Positions 1 through 6,930 of a DNA stretch of 43,223 bases are shown here, in pieces. The notes below the pieces were generated by a model that saw only the letters and a program-made list of their open reading frames with translations, ran no database searches and was not told the origin of the DNA. Origin of the DNA: Psychrobacillus vulpis. Lineage in GTDB: Bacteria > Bacillota > Bacilli > Bacillales_A > Planococcaceae. The position numbers and the translations under genes were made by a program. The DNA lies in contig NZ_VDGI01000026.1 of NCBI RefSeq assembly GCF_006861825.1, forward strand, positions 40,056 through 83,278, given 5' to 3'. How positions within the stretch are numbered: position 1 is the stretch's first letter; each line of letters opens with the position of its first letter.

Positions 1-346
1 TGAAACTTGCTTTAAGTAGACCGTGCCGAAGGAGCTTGGCAATCCATTCTGCATCTTTCACATCGGTCTTGCGACCTGGTACTGCTTTCATATGCTGAGC
101 ATTCACTACTAAAAATTCAATATTCTCTGCTTCAAGTAAGTTAACTATTGGCTTCCAAAATACGCCGGTACTTTCCATTGCTACGTGGGTACAATCATGC
201 TTCTTAATCCAGTCAATTAACTGTAGTAGAAATACAGTCTTAGTGGAAAACGTTTGAATCTCCTTTCCTTTTGGTGTAATAATACAGGCAGTAATGGAGT
301 CTTTATGAACATCCATACCGCATGCACGATCAATGATTACTTCCAT
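1..346 (-). CDS. IS110-family bridge-RNA-guided recombinase, N-terminal 115 residues (partial)
   Basis: The reading frame starts at the ATG at 346 and is open to the window edge. The N-terminal RuvC-like DEDD domain is recognisable. MDVHKD near residue 11 supplies the first Asp, AMESTG near residue 57 the Glu, and GRKTDVKDAEW near residue 91 the last two Asp residues, so all four DEDD positions are intact. The C-terminal Tnp_20 domain with its catalytic Ser would lie to the left of base 1. Members recombine a circular donor with a target specified by an element-encoded bridge (seek) RNA. There is no frameshift in the visible part, so the element could be active, but this cannot be judged without the rest. 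Confidence 0.9.
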   Translation of the reverse strand, partial: MEVIIDRACGMDVHKDSITACIITPKGKEIQTFSTKTVFLLQLIDWIKKHDCTHVAMESTGVFWKPIVNLLEAENIEFLVVNAQHMKAVPGRKTDVKDAEWIAKLLRHGLLKASF

Positions 347-601
347 TGTAATCATCCTTTCTACGGCAACTAGTATTGGAGGCTGGTGCAATAACCAGAG
401 TAGGATTAATCTCCCATGAGTGCTTCCCGTAAGGGAGCGACAGTCTGTGATGCACCGTGGTCGTTGGAGTCAGACTAACGGATGGGCTCTATGGCACCAT
501 AGTTCATCGACCTTCCTCTCCCAGCCGTAGTATCCTATACCCGTTTTTCACATTTTCATTCTCTGTGGTGTAGCGCTGATTTTGCGCTACATGGATGGCT
601 A
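347..601 (-). ncRNA. Candidate IS110 bridge RNA / non-coding element end
   Basis: About 250 non-coding bases upstream of the recombinase hold several hairpins. These are GTAGCGC-TGATTTT-GCGCTAC at 579-599, CTATG-GCAC-CATAG at 488-501, and CTTCCC-GTAA-GGGAG at 423-438. A diverged copy at 23553-23774 keeps the same order. In the first hairpin one base pair has changed from T-A to A-T on both sides, which argues for a conserved RNA fold. The segment ACTAACGGATG at 474-484 matches the hairpin repeats of this window. On the minus strand it would pair with them, as expected for the target-binding loop. RNA ends and loop assignment are inferred. Confidence 0.7.
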
Positions 602-619
602 ACGGGTGCTTTAGTTGAA
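599..619. repeat. Hairpin repeat copy abutting the IS110 end
   Basis: CTAACGGGTGCTTTAGTTGAA matches the dispersed repeat of this window: two arms (CTAA and TTAG in this copy) around a G-rich centre. The left arm runs directly into the IS110 terminus, so the element probably inserted inside this repeat. Confidence 0.65.
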
Positions 620-674
620 GAAGGACTGTATTTGCTTTAGAATTTTATACAAATAATTATTTGAGGTGAGGGTT

Positions 675-704
675 TTGGTCAGAACAGTTAATTTAGCCTC
701 CTAA
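675..704 (+). CDS. cat leader peptide (9 codons)
   Basis: A TTG start at 675 follows GAGGTGAGG with about 4 bases between. The peptide reads MVRTVNLAS and stops at 704, inside the 5' arm of the hairpin that hides the cat ribosome site. The start resembles MVKTD of the cat-86 leader, where a drug-stalled ribosome opens the hairpin. A GTG at 666 in the same frame is an alternative start. Confidence 0.65.
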   Translation: MVRTVNLAS

Positions 705-733
705 AAACTCAATACAAAATTTTAGGAGGCTAA
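693..733 (+). promoter_or_regulatory. Translational attenuator hairpin of cat
   Basis: Bases 693-706 and 720-733 form a perfect 14-bp stem around a 13-base loop. The 3' arm contains AGGAGG (724-729), the ribosome site for the ATG at 738. The 5' arm is the end of the leader ORF. This is the arrangement of chloramphenicol-inducible cat genes of Gram-positive bacteria: ribosome stalling in the leader frees the ribosome site. Confidence 0.8.
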
Positions 734-737
734 TTAA

Positions 738-1388
738 ATGAAGTTTAATTTTATTGATAGAGAAAATTGGGATAGAAGTCCATATTTTGAGCATTATTTA
801 AATTTAAAGTGTACTTTTAGCTTAACAGCAAATATTGATATCACAACGCTACTGGAACAGCTTCGTAAAAAGGAATTAAAGCTATACCCCACCTTTATTT
901 ATATGCTCAGTAGAATAGTAAATTCTCATGAAGAATTTAGAACTTGCTTTAATGACGATGGTTTCCTTGGTTATTGGGATGAAATGACTCCGGAATATAC
1001 AGTTTTCCATAGTGATAACAAATCATTCTCATGTATTTGGACTGAGTTCTCTAATGAATTTAGTGTCTTTTATAAAAAATTACAAAAAGATGTAGAGCAA
1101 TACGTTGACAAAAAGGGGCTTTTTACGAAAAATAATACACCAAAAAATTCATTTCCAATATCCAGTATTCCATGGGTTAGTTTTACTGGTTTTAACCTAA
1201 ATATAAATAATGATGGAGACTTTTTATTACCTATCATTACAGGGGGAAAATATTTTAATCAGGAAAGTAAAATATTTTTACCTATTTCATTGCAATTACA
1301 TCATGCAGTTTGCGACGGATATCACGCAAGTATATTTATAGATGAATTACAGCAATTAGCTAATAATTGTCATGATTGGCTCCCTTAA
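738..1388 (+). CDS. cat: Type A chloramphenicol O-acetyltransferase
   Basis: The 216-residue product has the usual length of CAT monomers (about 215-220), which form cytoplasmic trimers and acetylate the 3-hydroxyl of chloramphenicol using acetyl-CoA. The signature LHHAVCDGYH lies around residues 187-196 with the catalytic His near 189. The N-terminal pattern NWDRSPYFEHY and the block IPWVSFTGFN near 144-153 are also typical. The start ATG follows AGGAGG by 8 bases. The ribosome site is locked in the attenuator hairpin just upstream, so expression is probably induced by the drug. It sits next to an IS110 end and has its own terminator. This suggests an acquired or at least mobile-element-associated resistance gene, although chromosomal cat genes also occur in bacilli. 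Confidence 0.93.
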   Translation: MKFNFIDRENWDRSPYFEHYLNLKCTFSLTANIDITTLLEQLRKKELKLYPTFIYMLSRIVNSHEEFRTCFNDDGFLGYWDEMTPEYTVFHSDNKSFSCIWTEFSNEFSVFYKKLQKDVEQYVDKKGLFTKNNTPKNSFPISSIPWVSFTGFNLNINNDGDFLLPIITGGKYFNQESKIFLPISLQLHHAVCDGYHASIFIDELQQLANNCHDWLP

Positions 1389-1420
1389 ATAAGAAATAGA
1401 TTGTTTTTTTAATTAATTAT

Positions 1421-1447
1421 GGAGTTGTTAATACGACTCCTTTTTTT
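1421..1447 (+). terminator. Rho-independent terminator of cat
   Basis: GGAGTTGT and ACGACTCC pair around a 4-base loop and are followed by seven T. Confidence 0.85.
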
Positions 1448-1505
1448 ATTCAAAGAGGGGTGTTGATCTAAGAAGATAGAATGCTATTTTGTCGAATATA
1501 TTTGT

Positions 1506-1528
1506 ACTAACGCAGCAGTTTAGTTGAA
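1506..1528. repeat. Hairpin repeat copy
   Basis: ACTAACGCAGCAGTTTAGTT with GAA following fits the family with a changed centre; the arms ACTAA and TTAGT can pair. Confidence 0.55.
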
Positions 1529-1588
1529 TAGCAATAATAGAATCAATTCTGGTAGAATAAGCATTAAAATAAATATGGAGGTGTTCAA

Positions 1589-2014
1589 ATGACACCAGAA
1601 CAAATAATTAGAAAATTTTTTGAAGAAGTACGATCAGGTAAAAATCCAGACTACTCAGATCAATTAATGTCCGAACAAGTATTGGCTCATCAAATTGTAT
1701 CCGAGGAAGAACAAACAGTCTTAAGGACACCTAAAGATTATGCTGAACACGTAAGAGAAATGATTGAAGCCTATGGTAATTATTCTTTAGAAATTCAAGA
1801 ATTATTGGTACAAGGACCTAAAGTATATGTCCGCTGGAAACAAGTAGGTGCACACGTAGGAGTAGTCGATGGATATCAACCTACAGGACTTCCAATAACT
1901 CAAATGACAAGTGCCGTATATAAGATAGAAGATGAAAAAATTTCCGAGTATTGGATTCAAATTGATAGGTCAGGAGTTCAAAAACAATTAGAATACAATA
2001 AACATATTAAATAG
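1589..2014 (+). CDS. SnoaL-like / NTF2-fold protein
   Basis: The 141-residue protein starts at an ATG preceded by GGAGGTG. Its beginning (MTPEQIIRKFFEEVRSG) and the central pattern with KVYVRWKQVGAH, PTGLPIT and YKIEDEKISEYW are those of SnoaL-like ester cyclase/NTF2 families. Its small alpha+beta barrel binds hydrophobic substrates. Catalysis in this single-domain branch is mostly unproven, and no substrate can be read from the sequence. It is a stand-alone gene, closed by a terminator 75 bases downstream and bordered on both sides by hairpin repeats. Such singletons are common in accessory regions of bacilli. Confidence 0.75.
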   Translation: MTPEQIIRKFFEEVRSGKNPDYSDQLMSEQVLAHQIVSEEEQTVLRTPKDYAEHVREMIEAYGNYSLEIQELLVQGPKVYVRWKQVGAHVGVVDGYQPTGLPITQMTSAVYKIEDEKISEYWIQIDRSGVQKQLEYNKHIK

Positions 2015-2057
2015 TTATTTAATATTCCAAAGTGTTAGGATAATAAACTCTTCTTGC

Positions 2058-2078
2058 AACTAACGGATGCTTTAGTTT
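2058..2078. repeat. Hairpin repeat copy (exact match to the IS110 guide word)
   Basis: AACTAACGGATGCTTTAGTT has arms AACTAA and TTAGTT, with CTTG/CAAG extending the fold outside. It contains ACTAACGGATG, the 11-base word found in both IS110 non-coding copies. Confidence 0.7.
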
Positions 2079-2086
2079 ACCAAGTT

Positions 2087-2112
2087 AAGCCAACACTTAG
2101 TTGGCTTTTTTG
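2087..2112 (+). terminator. Terminator after the SnoaL-like gene
   Basis: AAGCCAAC-ACTTA-GTTGGCTT hairpin followed by a T run. Confidence 0.85.
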
Positions 2113-2147
2113 TTGCACGTTTGGAACATAATGTGCACCTTTCTTGT

Positions 2148-2173
2148 TCAAGTGACCGGGCAGGTTAGTTGAG
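2148..2173. repeat. Hairpin repeat copy, degenerate left arm
   Basis: AAGTGACCGGGCAGGTTAGTTGAG: the right arm and GGGCAG centre fit the family, while the left arm is altered. It lies 70 bases from the previous copy. Confidence 0.55.
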
Positions 2174-2235
2174 TAAAGGTATAAAAATGACATCAATCCA
2201 GGCTTTTTTTCATATAATACTTTTGGGGTGAAAAA

Positions 2236-2676
2236 ATGCCGAGAGTAAAATACAAAAGTTCAGACATTGATTTAATGGCAAGGATGATGAGGGCAGAAGC
2301 CGAAGGTGAAGGACAGCAAGGAATGTTATATGTTGGAAATGTAATTGTTAATCGTCTTGTAGCCAATTGTGTAGACTTCAGAGATTTAAGATCAATTGAA
2401 GATGTCATTTTTCAAATACAAGGAGGAAATTATTCTTTTGAAGCTGTTCAAAAAGGTAATTTATTTTACCAAGGAGCGAGAGCTGTTGAAAAAAGATTAG
2501 CAAAGAAGAATTTGGATTATTGGAGAGAACACCCAGGGAAATATGCTCTTTGGTATTTTAATCCATATGCTCCATGCCCTCCAACATGGTATGGTCAACC
2601 TTTTGCTGGTCAATTTAAAGATCATTGTTTTTATGAACCAGCACCTGGAACATGTGAAAGTGTGTATAATGGTTAG
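2236..2676 (+). CDS. cwlJ: Cell wall hydrolase CwlJ (spore cortex lytic)
   Basis: The 146 residues match B. subtilis CwlJ (about 142 residues) almost end to end: DIDLMARMMRAEAEGEG, YVGNVIVNRL, a middle block with FEAVQKGNLFYQ, and the C-terminal ALWYFNPYAPCPPTWYGQPF and HCFYEPAPGTCE. This is the hydrolase_2 (SleB/CwlJ) fold. The Glu in RAEAEGEG corresponds to the conserved acidic centre. CwlJ has no signal peptide; it is made in the mother cell, placed in the coat and degrades cortex peptidoglycan during Ca-dipicolinate germination. A CATATAAT box at about 2210-2217 resembles a sigma-E minus 10 element, as expected for cwlJ, but a matching minus 35 is not clear. No GerQ gene follows; instead a terminator lies 155 bases downstream. 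Confidence 0.92.
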   Translation: MPRVKYKSSDIDLMARMMRAEAEGEGQQGMLYVGNVIVNRLVANCVDFRDLRSIEDVIFQIQGGNYSFEAVQKGNLFYQGARAVEKRLAKKNLDYWREHPGKYALWYFNPYAPCPPTWYGQPFAGQFKDHCFYEPAPGTCESVYNG

Positions 2677-2830
2677 GTTGGTCTAGGAGCTATTATAAAT
2701 TCCGGATTATTAGTGTGATTTTAGCTTTTTTGGTGCTACGAATAGAACATATTTAGTTGTAGTTACTAATAACCAACGATACTCAATTGAATTAAGGATA
2801 TTTTAGTAAAAAAAGACAGTCAAATAAATG

Positions 2831-2860
2831 CGCTTGGAGAAACATTTCCAAGCGTATTTT
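2831..2860 (+). terminator. Terminator downstream of cwlJ
   Basis: CGCTTGGA/TCCAAGCG stem followed by TATTTTT. Confidence 0.75.
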
Positions 2861-2918
2861 TCTATACAAAATCAACCAATAACTTTAACTTAGCTAAAAT
2901 TATCTATCCGGTCTGAAA

Positions 2919-2945
2919 CAAAATAAAGCCCCTTCGAAGAGGGGC
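2919..2945 (-). terminator. Terminator of proC
   Basis: GCCCCT-loop-AGGGGC (2928-2945) read on the minus strand, followed by TTTATTTTG; the hairpin lies 15 bases after the proC stop. Confidence 0.85.
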
Positions 2946-2960
2946 AAAGATAGCTGATTC

Positions 2961-3773
2961 TTATTCGTACTGCTGCCCAAGTATACGAGACTGATTTTGA
3001 GCTGCGTCGATGCATGCGAATATTGCATCCTTTACATTATGCTGTATGAGTTGTTCTACACCAGCTTCTGTCGTACCACCAGGACTTGTAACTTTTCTTC
3101 GTAATTCTTCTGGCTCGATATCTCCATTTTTGAGCATCTGTGCTGCACCTTCCATTGTTTGAATGAATAATTGGCGTGCGTCTGATTTATCTAACCCATG
3201 CTTGATAGCAGCTGCTTCGAAATGTTCAGCAAAATAGTAGAGATATGCTGGACCGCTTCCAGCAAGTGCGGTCACAACATGCAAATCCTCTTCATCAACA
3301 GTTTTTACAGTGCCAATGGCCTCCAATAAGTCAATAATATCTGCTTTTGCGTCATCTAATACATGTTCATTCCAACTAACAGCGGATGCGCTTAATCCAA
3401 CTGCTGCGGAAGTGTTAGGCATTACCCTAGCAATTGGGCGACTTCCTAAATAAGAGCTTATCGTCTGGATGGATACTCCGGCTATGACCGATATGATCGT
3501 CGCATTTTTATTAATGAAAGGAGCAATCTCTAAAAGTGCTACTTTTGCGTCCTTTGGTTTCATTGCTAAAAAGACGATTTCTGCATCATTTAGTGCAATC
3601 TTTTCTGGACAAACAATTTGTATATTGTATGTTTCTTTTAAATATACTAGCTGTTCGACATCCGATTTATTCATCACGTGAATATTCTCAGGAGAAATTT
3701 TCTCCTTTTTCGTTAATCCGTTAATAATTGCTTCTGCCATTGAACCTGCTCCGACAAATACAATCTTCGCCAT
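2961..3773 (-). CDS. proC: Pyrroline-5-carboxylate reductase
   Basis: This enzyme reduces 1-pyrroline-5-carboxylate to proline with NAD(P)H, the last step of proline synthesis. The 270-residue product has the N-terminal Rossmann motif VFVGAGSMAEAI, and MKPKD near residue 70. The C-terminal signature GSGPAYLYYF, and KVTSPGGTTEAG around 228-239, line the substrate site. It starts after AAAGGAGG. The gene lies 66 bases downstream of a Nif3-like gene and probably shares its T-box-controlled transcript, which fits the proline reading of the T-box specifier. In B. subtilis the corresponding proI neighbours yqjP and yqjQ, as here. Confidence in the enzyme is high; operon structure is inferred from spacing. 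Confidence 0.95.
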   Translation of the reverse strand: MAKIVFVGAGSMAEAIINGLTKKEKISPENIHVMNKSDVEQLVYLKETYNIQIVCPEKIALNDAEIVFLAMKPKDAKVALLEIAPFINKNATIISVIAGVSIQTISSYLGSRPIARVMPNTSAAVGLSASAVSWNEHVLDDAKADIIDLLEAIGTVKTVDEEDLHVVTALAGSGPAYLYYFAEHFEAAAIKHGLDKSDARQLFIQTMEGAAQMLKNGDIEPEELRRKVTSPGGTTEAGVEQLIQHNVKDAIFACIDAAQNQSRILGQQYE

Positions 3774-3839
3774 AAATATTCCTCCTTTTAGTGTATGGTT
3801 TTATCATTTATTATTAATGAGAGTCTTATTCCTCACTTT

Positions 3840-4748
3840 TCAATACCACCATTTTTCTTGAGCGATTAGGACAGTCTCCAGATGAAAATTATGTTCAAAC
3901 CACTTTCGCATGAGAGTTTTCAGAACAAGAAATTCTGAAGCAGCGTGTGATACTCCGATTAGTGACATGGAAGTAGTAGAAGCAAAGTCCATCATACTTT
4001 TAAATTTTTGTTTTCCATATTCATTATCAATATGACAATGTATTTCACCAGAAATATATGCTTGAACGCCATTTTTCTCTGCTTCTACCATCCAGTCCAC
4101 GACATCTCCACAACCAGCAACAAGTGCAACTTTTTGTATTTCATTTTGGATTTGACCTTCAAAATCGACATATGGAATTTCAAATATCTCTTTCAATTTA
4201 GCTATTAATTCTTCGCTATTAGTCTTTTCCACTTCACAATACAATACAAACTCATTATTTATGTCATCACTATTGATAATGGTTGCGTTTAGAGCTCTAG
4301 CCATAGCAATATTGGTACCTAATTGTTTATGGCAGTCCATAGGAATGTGACAAGTATAGACGGAAAGTTTCTTCTCTTTTATTTGTGTAATGTACTTTTC
4401 TTTTATCGGTACAAAACCTTTTCCCCATTTACCTTTTGGATCTCCACATTCCATTAATAAGGGATGATGCATAAACAACATATCTCCCTCTTTACTTTCT
4501 TCGATAAACCTTTCTAAGACCGAGTCCGTTGGAAAAACAGCTAAAAAGACTTTTTCTACATGTGGTGCACCTCTTAACATAAGACCATTAAACAATTCAA
4601 CAAATTTTTCTTCAAAAGTATTTTTCCACCCAAACTTCAAAGGGTCATACACAGTAGGGATAAATCGACTAAAGGAAATATCCTTTCCAAAAGTTTCGAT
4701 TTGGAATTCATGATCTAATCTAGCTACAATTTCATTCAGTTCATTCAT
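3840..4748 (-). CDS. Nif3-like dinuclear metal centre protein (DUF34/NIF3)
   Basis: The 302-residue protein has the NIF3 metal-ligand pattern: LFMHHPL near residues 91-97, a short Asp/His block (CHIPMDCH) near 133-140, and the late block GVSHAASE near 267-274, whose His and Glu complete the site. SGEIHCH near 233-239 is also typical. NIF3 proteins form ring-shaped hexamers with a two-metal centre; their reaction is not settled, though a GTP cyclohydrolase-like role has been proposed for some. It is shorter than the roughly 370-residue YqfO type because the central PII-like insertion is reduced. Start at ATG after GGGGGG. It is the first gene after the T-box leader, so it appears to be co-regulated with proC. 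Confidence 0.85.
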   Translation of the reverse strand: MNELNEIVARLDHEFQIETFGKDISFSRFIPTVYDPLKFGWKNTFEEKFVELFNGLMLRGAPHVEKVFLAVFPTDSVLERFIEESKEGDMLFMHHPLLMECGDPKGKWGKGFVPIKEKYITQIKEKKLSVYTCHIPMDCHKQLGTNIAMARALNATIINSDDINNEFVLYCEVEKTNSEELIAKLKEIFEIPYVDFEGQIQNEIQKVALVAGCGDVVDWMVEAEKNGVQAYISGEIHCHIDNEYGKQKFKSMMDFASTTSMSLIGVSHAASEFLVLKTLMRKWFEHNFHLETVLIAQEKWWY

Positions 4749-4768
4749 ACAAATCCCCCCAATGTAAT

Positions 4769-5014
4769 AAAAAAAGCGCTCTCGTCCTATATATCATAAG
4801 GACGAAAACGCATGTTTCCGCGGTACCACCTAAATTTGCTGAAATTCAGCACAACTTAATCCTTCTTATCGTGAAGGGCACGACTATGTTTTCATAGTAG
4901 CTCCGAAGTAGGTTCAACATATGAGAGGAAGGTGAAACTTTCAGCGGGTCATTTCACTCTCTTAACTCCATCAAATATTTACTAGTCTTCATCTTGGCTT
5001 TTATTTTCTGAATT
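4769..5014 (-). promoter_or_regulatory. T-box riboswitch, probably tRNA-Pro responsive
   Basis: Read on the minus strand, the leader has AAGACTAGTAAAT and AAGAGAGTG of Stem I. The T-box core AGGTGGTACCGCG is at 4819-4831, pairing with the NCCA end of uncharged tRNA. It ends in a strong terminator, a 13-bp stem at 4776-4788/4799-4811 followed by T7. A likely specifier is CCU at 4912-4910 in GAA-CCU-A, a proline codon. CUA, ACC or UAC by frame slippage cannot be excluded. Proline agrees with proC in the operon. Leader start is set by the promoter at 5021-5049. Confidence 0.88.
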
Positions 5015-5020
5015 AATGAA

Positions 5021-5049
5021 ATTATATGTTTCATTTTTAGGAAAGTCAA
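5021..5049 (-). promoter_or_regulatory. Sigma-A promoter of the T-box operon
   Basis: On the minus strand TTGACT (5049-5044), 17 bases, then TATAAT (5026-5021): an almost consensus promoter placing the start about ten bases before Stem I of the T-box. Confidence 0.85.
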
Positions 5050-5059
5050 CTTCAATTTA

Positions 5060-5106
5060 GTGACGGCACTTTCGAAAAGCTGTACAATAGAATGAATAGC
5101 CATTCA
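5060..5106 (+). promoter_or_regulatory. yqjP promoter with FadR-like operator over the start site
   Basis: GTGACG (5060-5065), 17 bases, TACAAT (5083-5088) is a plausible sigma-A promoter, divergent from the T-box promoter. Immediately after it, AGAATGAATAGCCATTCA (5089-5106) matches the B. subtilis FadR consensus as I remember it (TGAATGAMTANTCATTCA) at 16 of 18 positions. A repressor bound there would block transcription start. Confidence 0.6.
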
Positions 5107-5125
5107 TAAAAAGGGAGTTTTTCTT

Positions 5126-6073
5126 ATGAAGATACATAAAATTGTTATACCTACACCTTTTGCGGTAGGAGATGTAAACAGTTATTTACTAAAAGGAGAT
5201 GCACTAACATTAGTTGATGCTGGTCCGAAAACAGAAGAGGCACTAGAAGCGCTTAAAGCAGGAATCAAAGAAGCTGGATATGCACTCTCTGATATAGAGC
5301 AAGTCCTTCTAACACATCACCATCCCGATCATGCTGGTTGGGTAGATGCATTTGAACAAGCTACGTTGTTGGGGCATGCGTACAACCAACCGTGGTTAAC
5401 AAGAGACGAAAGTTTTTTCCAGTTTCACGATGAATTTTATCTACAGTGTCTAAAGGAAGAAGGGGTACCTGAAAATTATTTTCGCTGGGTTGAAAAAATG
5501 AGGAGACCAGTTCACTTTATTGGAAACCGACCGTTACAATTAATCTTAAAGGAAGGTGATATACTTCCTGGTCATCCTGAATTTACTGTACTAGAAACAT
5601 TAGGGCATGCACAAAGTCATTTATCTTTTTGGTCAGAGAAATCAGGAATTCTAATTGGAGGAGATCACATTTTGGAAAAAATCTCGTCCAATCCTTTAAT
5701 TGAACCTCCACTTCAAAAAGATCATGAGCGTTCAAAGTCGATATTGCAATATAATGACTCTTTAAAACGTATTCAATCATTGAAAGTTGAAAAAATTTAT
5801 AGTGGTCATGGTAACGAAGTGTATAATGTATCTGATCTTATTAGTACAAGACTGGAAAAACAAAGGGAACGAGCTCTAAAAGTTTTAGACATGATAAAAA
5901 ATGGGGAAAAAACAATTTTTGAGCTTACTCAACAATTATTTCCGAATGTGTATGAAAAAGAGCTGGGTTTAACACTTTCCGAAACAATTGGGCAAATAGA
6001 TTATTTAATGGATGAAGGCTATATTACAGAACATCGAAATGAGGAAGGAATCTTAAAGTATGAGCAAGCATAA
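5126..6073 (+). CDS. yqjP: Metallo-beta-lactamase-fold hydrolase, YqjP family
   Basis: The 315-residue protein has the MBL metal motif LTHHHPDHAGW near residues 62-72. A second His lies in ETLGHAQSHLSFW near 158-170, an Asp in IGGDHIL near 177-183, and a late GHG near 229. The fold therefore keeps the binuclear zinc site of the glyoxalase II/beta-lactamase superfamily. A C-terminal helical segment of about 80 residues resembles the winged-helix tail of LACTB2-like thioesterase/hydrolases. The substrate is unknown; a FadR-like operator and an SDR partner suggest acyl-thioester or lipid metabolism (inference). It overlaps the next gene by 14 bases, indicating translational coupling. B. subtilis has the same pair beside proI. 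Confidence 0.85.
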   Translation: MKIHKIVIPTPFAVGDVNSYLLKGDALTLVDAGPKTEEALEALKAGIKEAGYALSDIEQVLLTHHHPDHAGWVDAFEQATLLGHAYNQPWLTRDESFFQFHDEFYLQCLKEEGVPENYFRWVEKMRRPVHFIGNRPLQLILKEGDILPGHPEFTVLETLGHAQSHLSFWSEKSGILIGGDHILEKISSNPLIEPPLQKDHERSKSILQYNDSLKRIQSLKVEKIYSGHGNEVYNVSDLISTRLEKQRERALKVLDMIKNGEKTIFELTQQLFPNVYEKELGLTLSETIGQIDYLMDEGYITEHRNEEGILKYEQA

Positions 6074-6812
6074 GAAAATATTTGTTACCGGCGCTACAAG
6101 TGGCGTCGGACTTCTGCTTGCAAAAAAATTGCAAGCAGCTGGTCATGAAGTTTGGGCTTCAGGGAGAAATGTAGTAGTTTTACAAGAATTATCTAAGATG
6201 GGTATACATACTATTCAAGCAGATTTAACAGCAGAACAGTCCTTAGAGGATCTTTTTGATAAGATGGCTACACCGGACACAATCGTTCACTGCGCCGGTG
6301 TTGGCACATTTGCCTATCTAACAGAGTTAGAAGAAAAAGATATGGCCTTAATGATGAAAGTAAATGTATTAGCGCCAATGTCTCTCTCCAAATACTTTGC
6401 AAGGAATATGAAGAAAAGAGGGAGCGGTCATATCATTTTTGTCGCTTCTCAAGCAGGAAAAGTTGCTACACCGAAGGCGTCAGTTTATGCTGCTTCAAAA
6501 CACGCAATTCTCGGATTCGCAAATGCTATTCGAATGGAGCTCAAAGAACATGGAATACTAGTGACAACGATTAATCCCGGTCCAATTGACACACCATTTC
6601 TTGACTTAGCAGATCAAACTGGAAATTATCGAGATAAACTTAGTAAACATTTATTATCACCAGAAAAAGTTGTTATTTCTATCATTCAAGCGATAGATCA
6701 TCCAGTTCGAGAGGTGGACCTTCCCTCGTATATGAGTATAACTAGTAAATTATATGCAGTTTTTCCGAAGATCGTTGAAACAGTTGGAAAAAGTTTTTTT
6801 AACAAAAAATAA
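6060..6812 (+). CDS. yqjQ: Short-chain dehydrogenase/reductase, YqjQ family
   Basis: The 250-residue SDR has a classical TGATSGVG nucleotide-binding loop near residues 10-17, HCAG near 77, and a Ser in FVASQAGK near 137. The catalytic YAASK is near 152, with NPGPIDTPF near 182. The family reduces or oxidises hydroxyl/keto groups with NAD(P); this member is related to 3-oxoacyl reductases, but the substrate is not known. The start ATG lies inside the end of yqjP (overlap 6060-6073), so the two are one operon. A strong terminator follows at 6867. Confidence 0.9.
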   Translation: MSKHKKIFVTGATSGVGLLLAKKLQAAGHEVWASGRNVVVLQELSKMGIHTIQADLTAEQSLEDLFDKMATPDTIVHCAGVGTFAYLTELEEKDMALMMKVNVLAPMSLSKYFARNMKKRGSGHIIFVASQAGKVATPKASVYAASKHAILGFANAIRMELKEHGILVTTINPGPIDTPFLDLADQTGNYRDKLSKHLLSPEKVVISIIQAIDHPVREVDLPSYMSITSKLYAVFPKIVETVGKSFFNKK

Positions 6813-6866
6813 AGTATTTTTTCATGATTGTTTGTGATTCTAATTTTAGCCAACTTATATAATAAT

Positions 6867-6907
6867 AAAACCGATTAGGTCCTTTTTAGGAGTACTAATC
6901 GGTTTTT
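6867..6907. terminator. Bidirectional terminator after yqjQ
   Basis: AAAACCGATTAG pairs with CTAATCGGTTTT and has T runs in both directions; it separates yqjPQ (+) from the converging Spo0E-like gene (-). Confidence 0.85.
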
Positions 6908-6930
6908 ACATAACTTACATTAATCTCTTA

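Larger units (their letters stand above)
1..601 (-). mobile_element. IS110-family element, one end (runs off the left edge)
   Basis: The recombinase gene reads leftwards out of the window and is preceded by about 250 bases of non-coding, hairpin-rich sequence, the usual organisation of the IS110 group (non-coding end upstream of the recombinase, no long terminal inverted repeats). The right boundary is placed near 600 because sequence shared with a second copy at 23553-23774 stops at the words ATGGATGGCTA. The next bases, AACGGGTGCTTTAG, belong to a hairpin repeat found elsewhere in the window. The other end lies outside the window. Confidence 0.85.
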
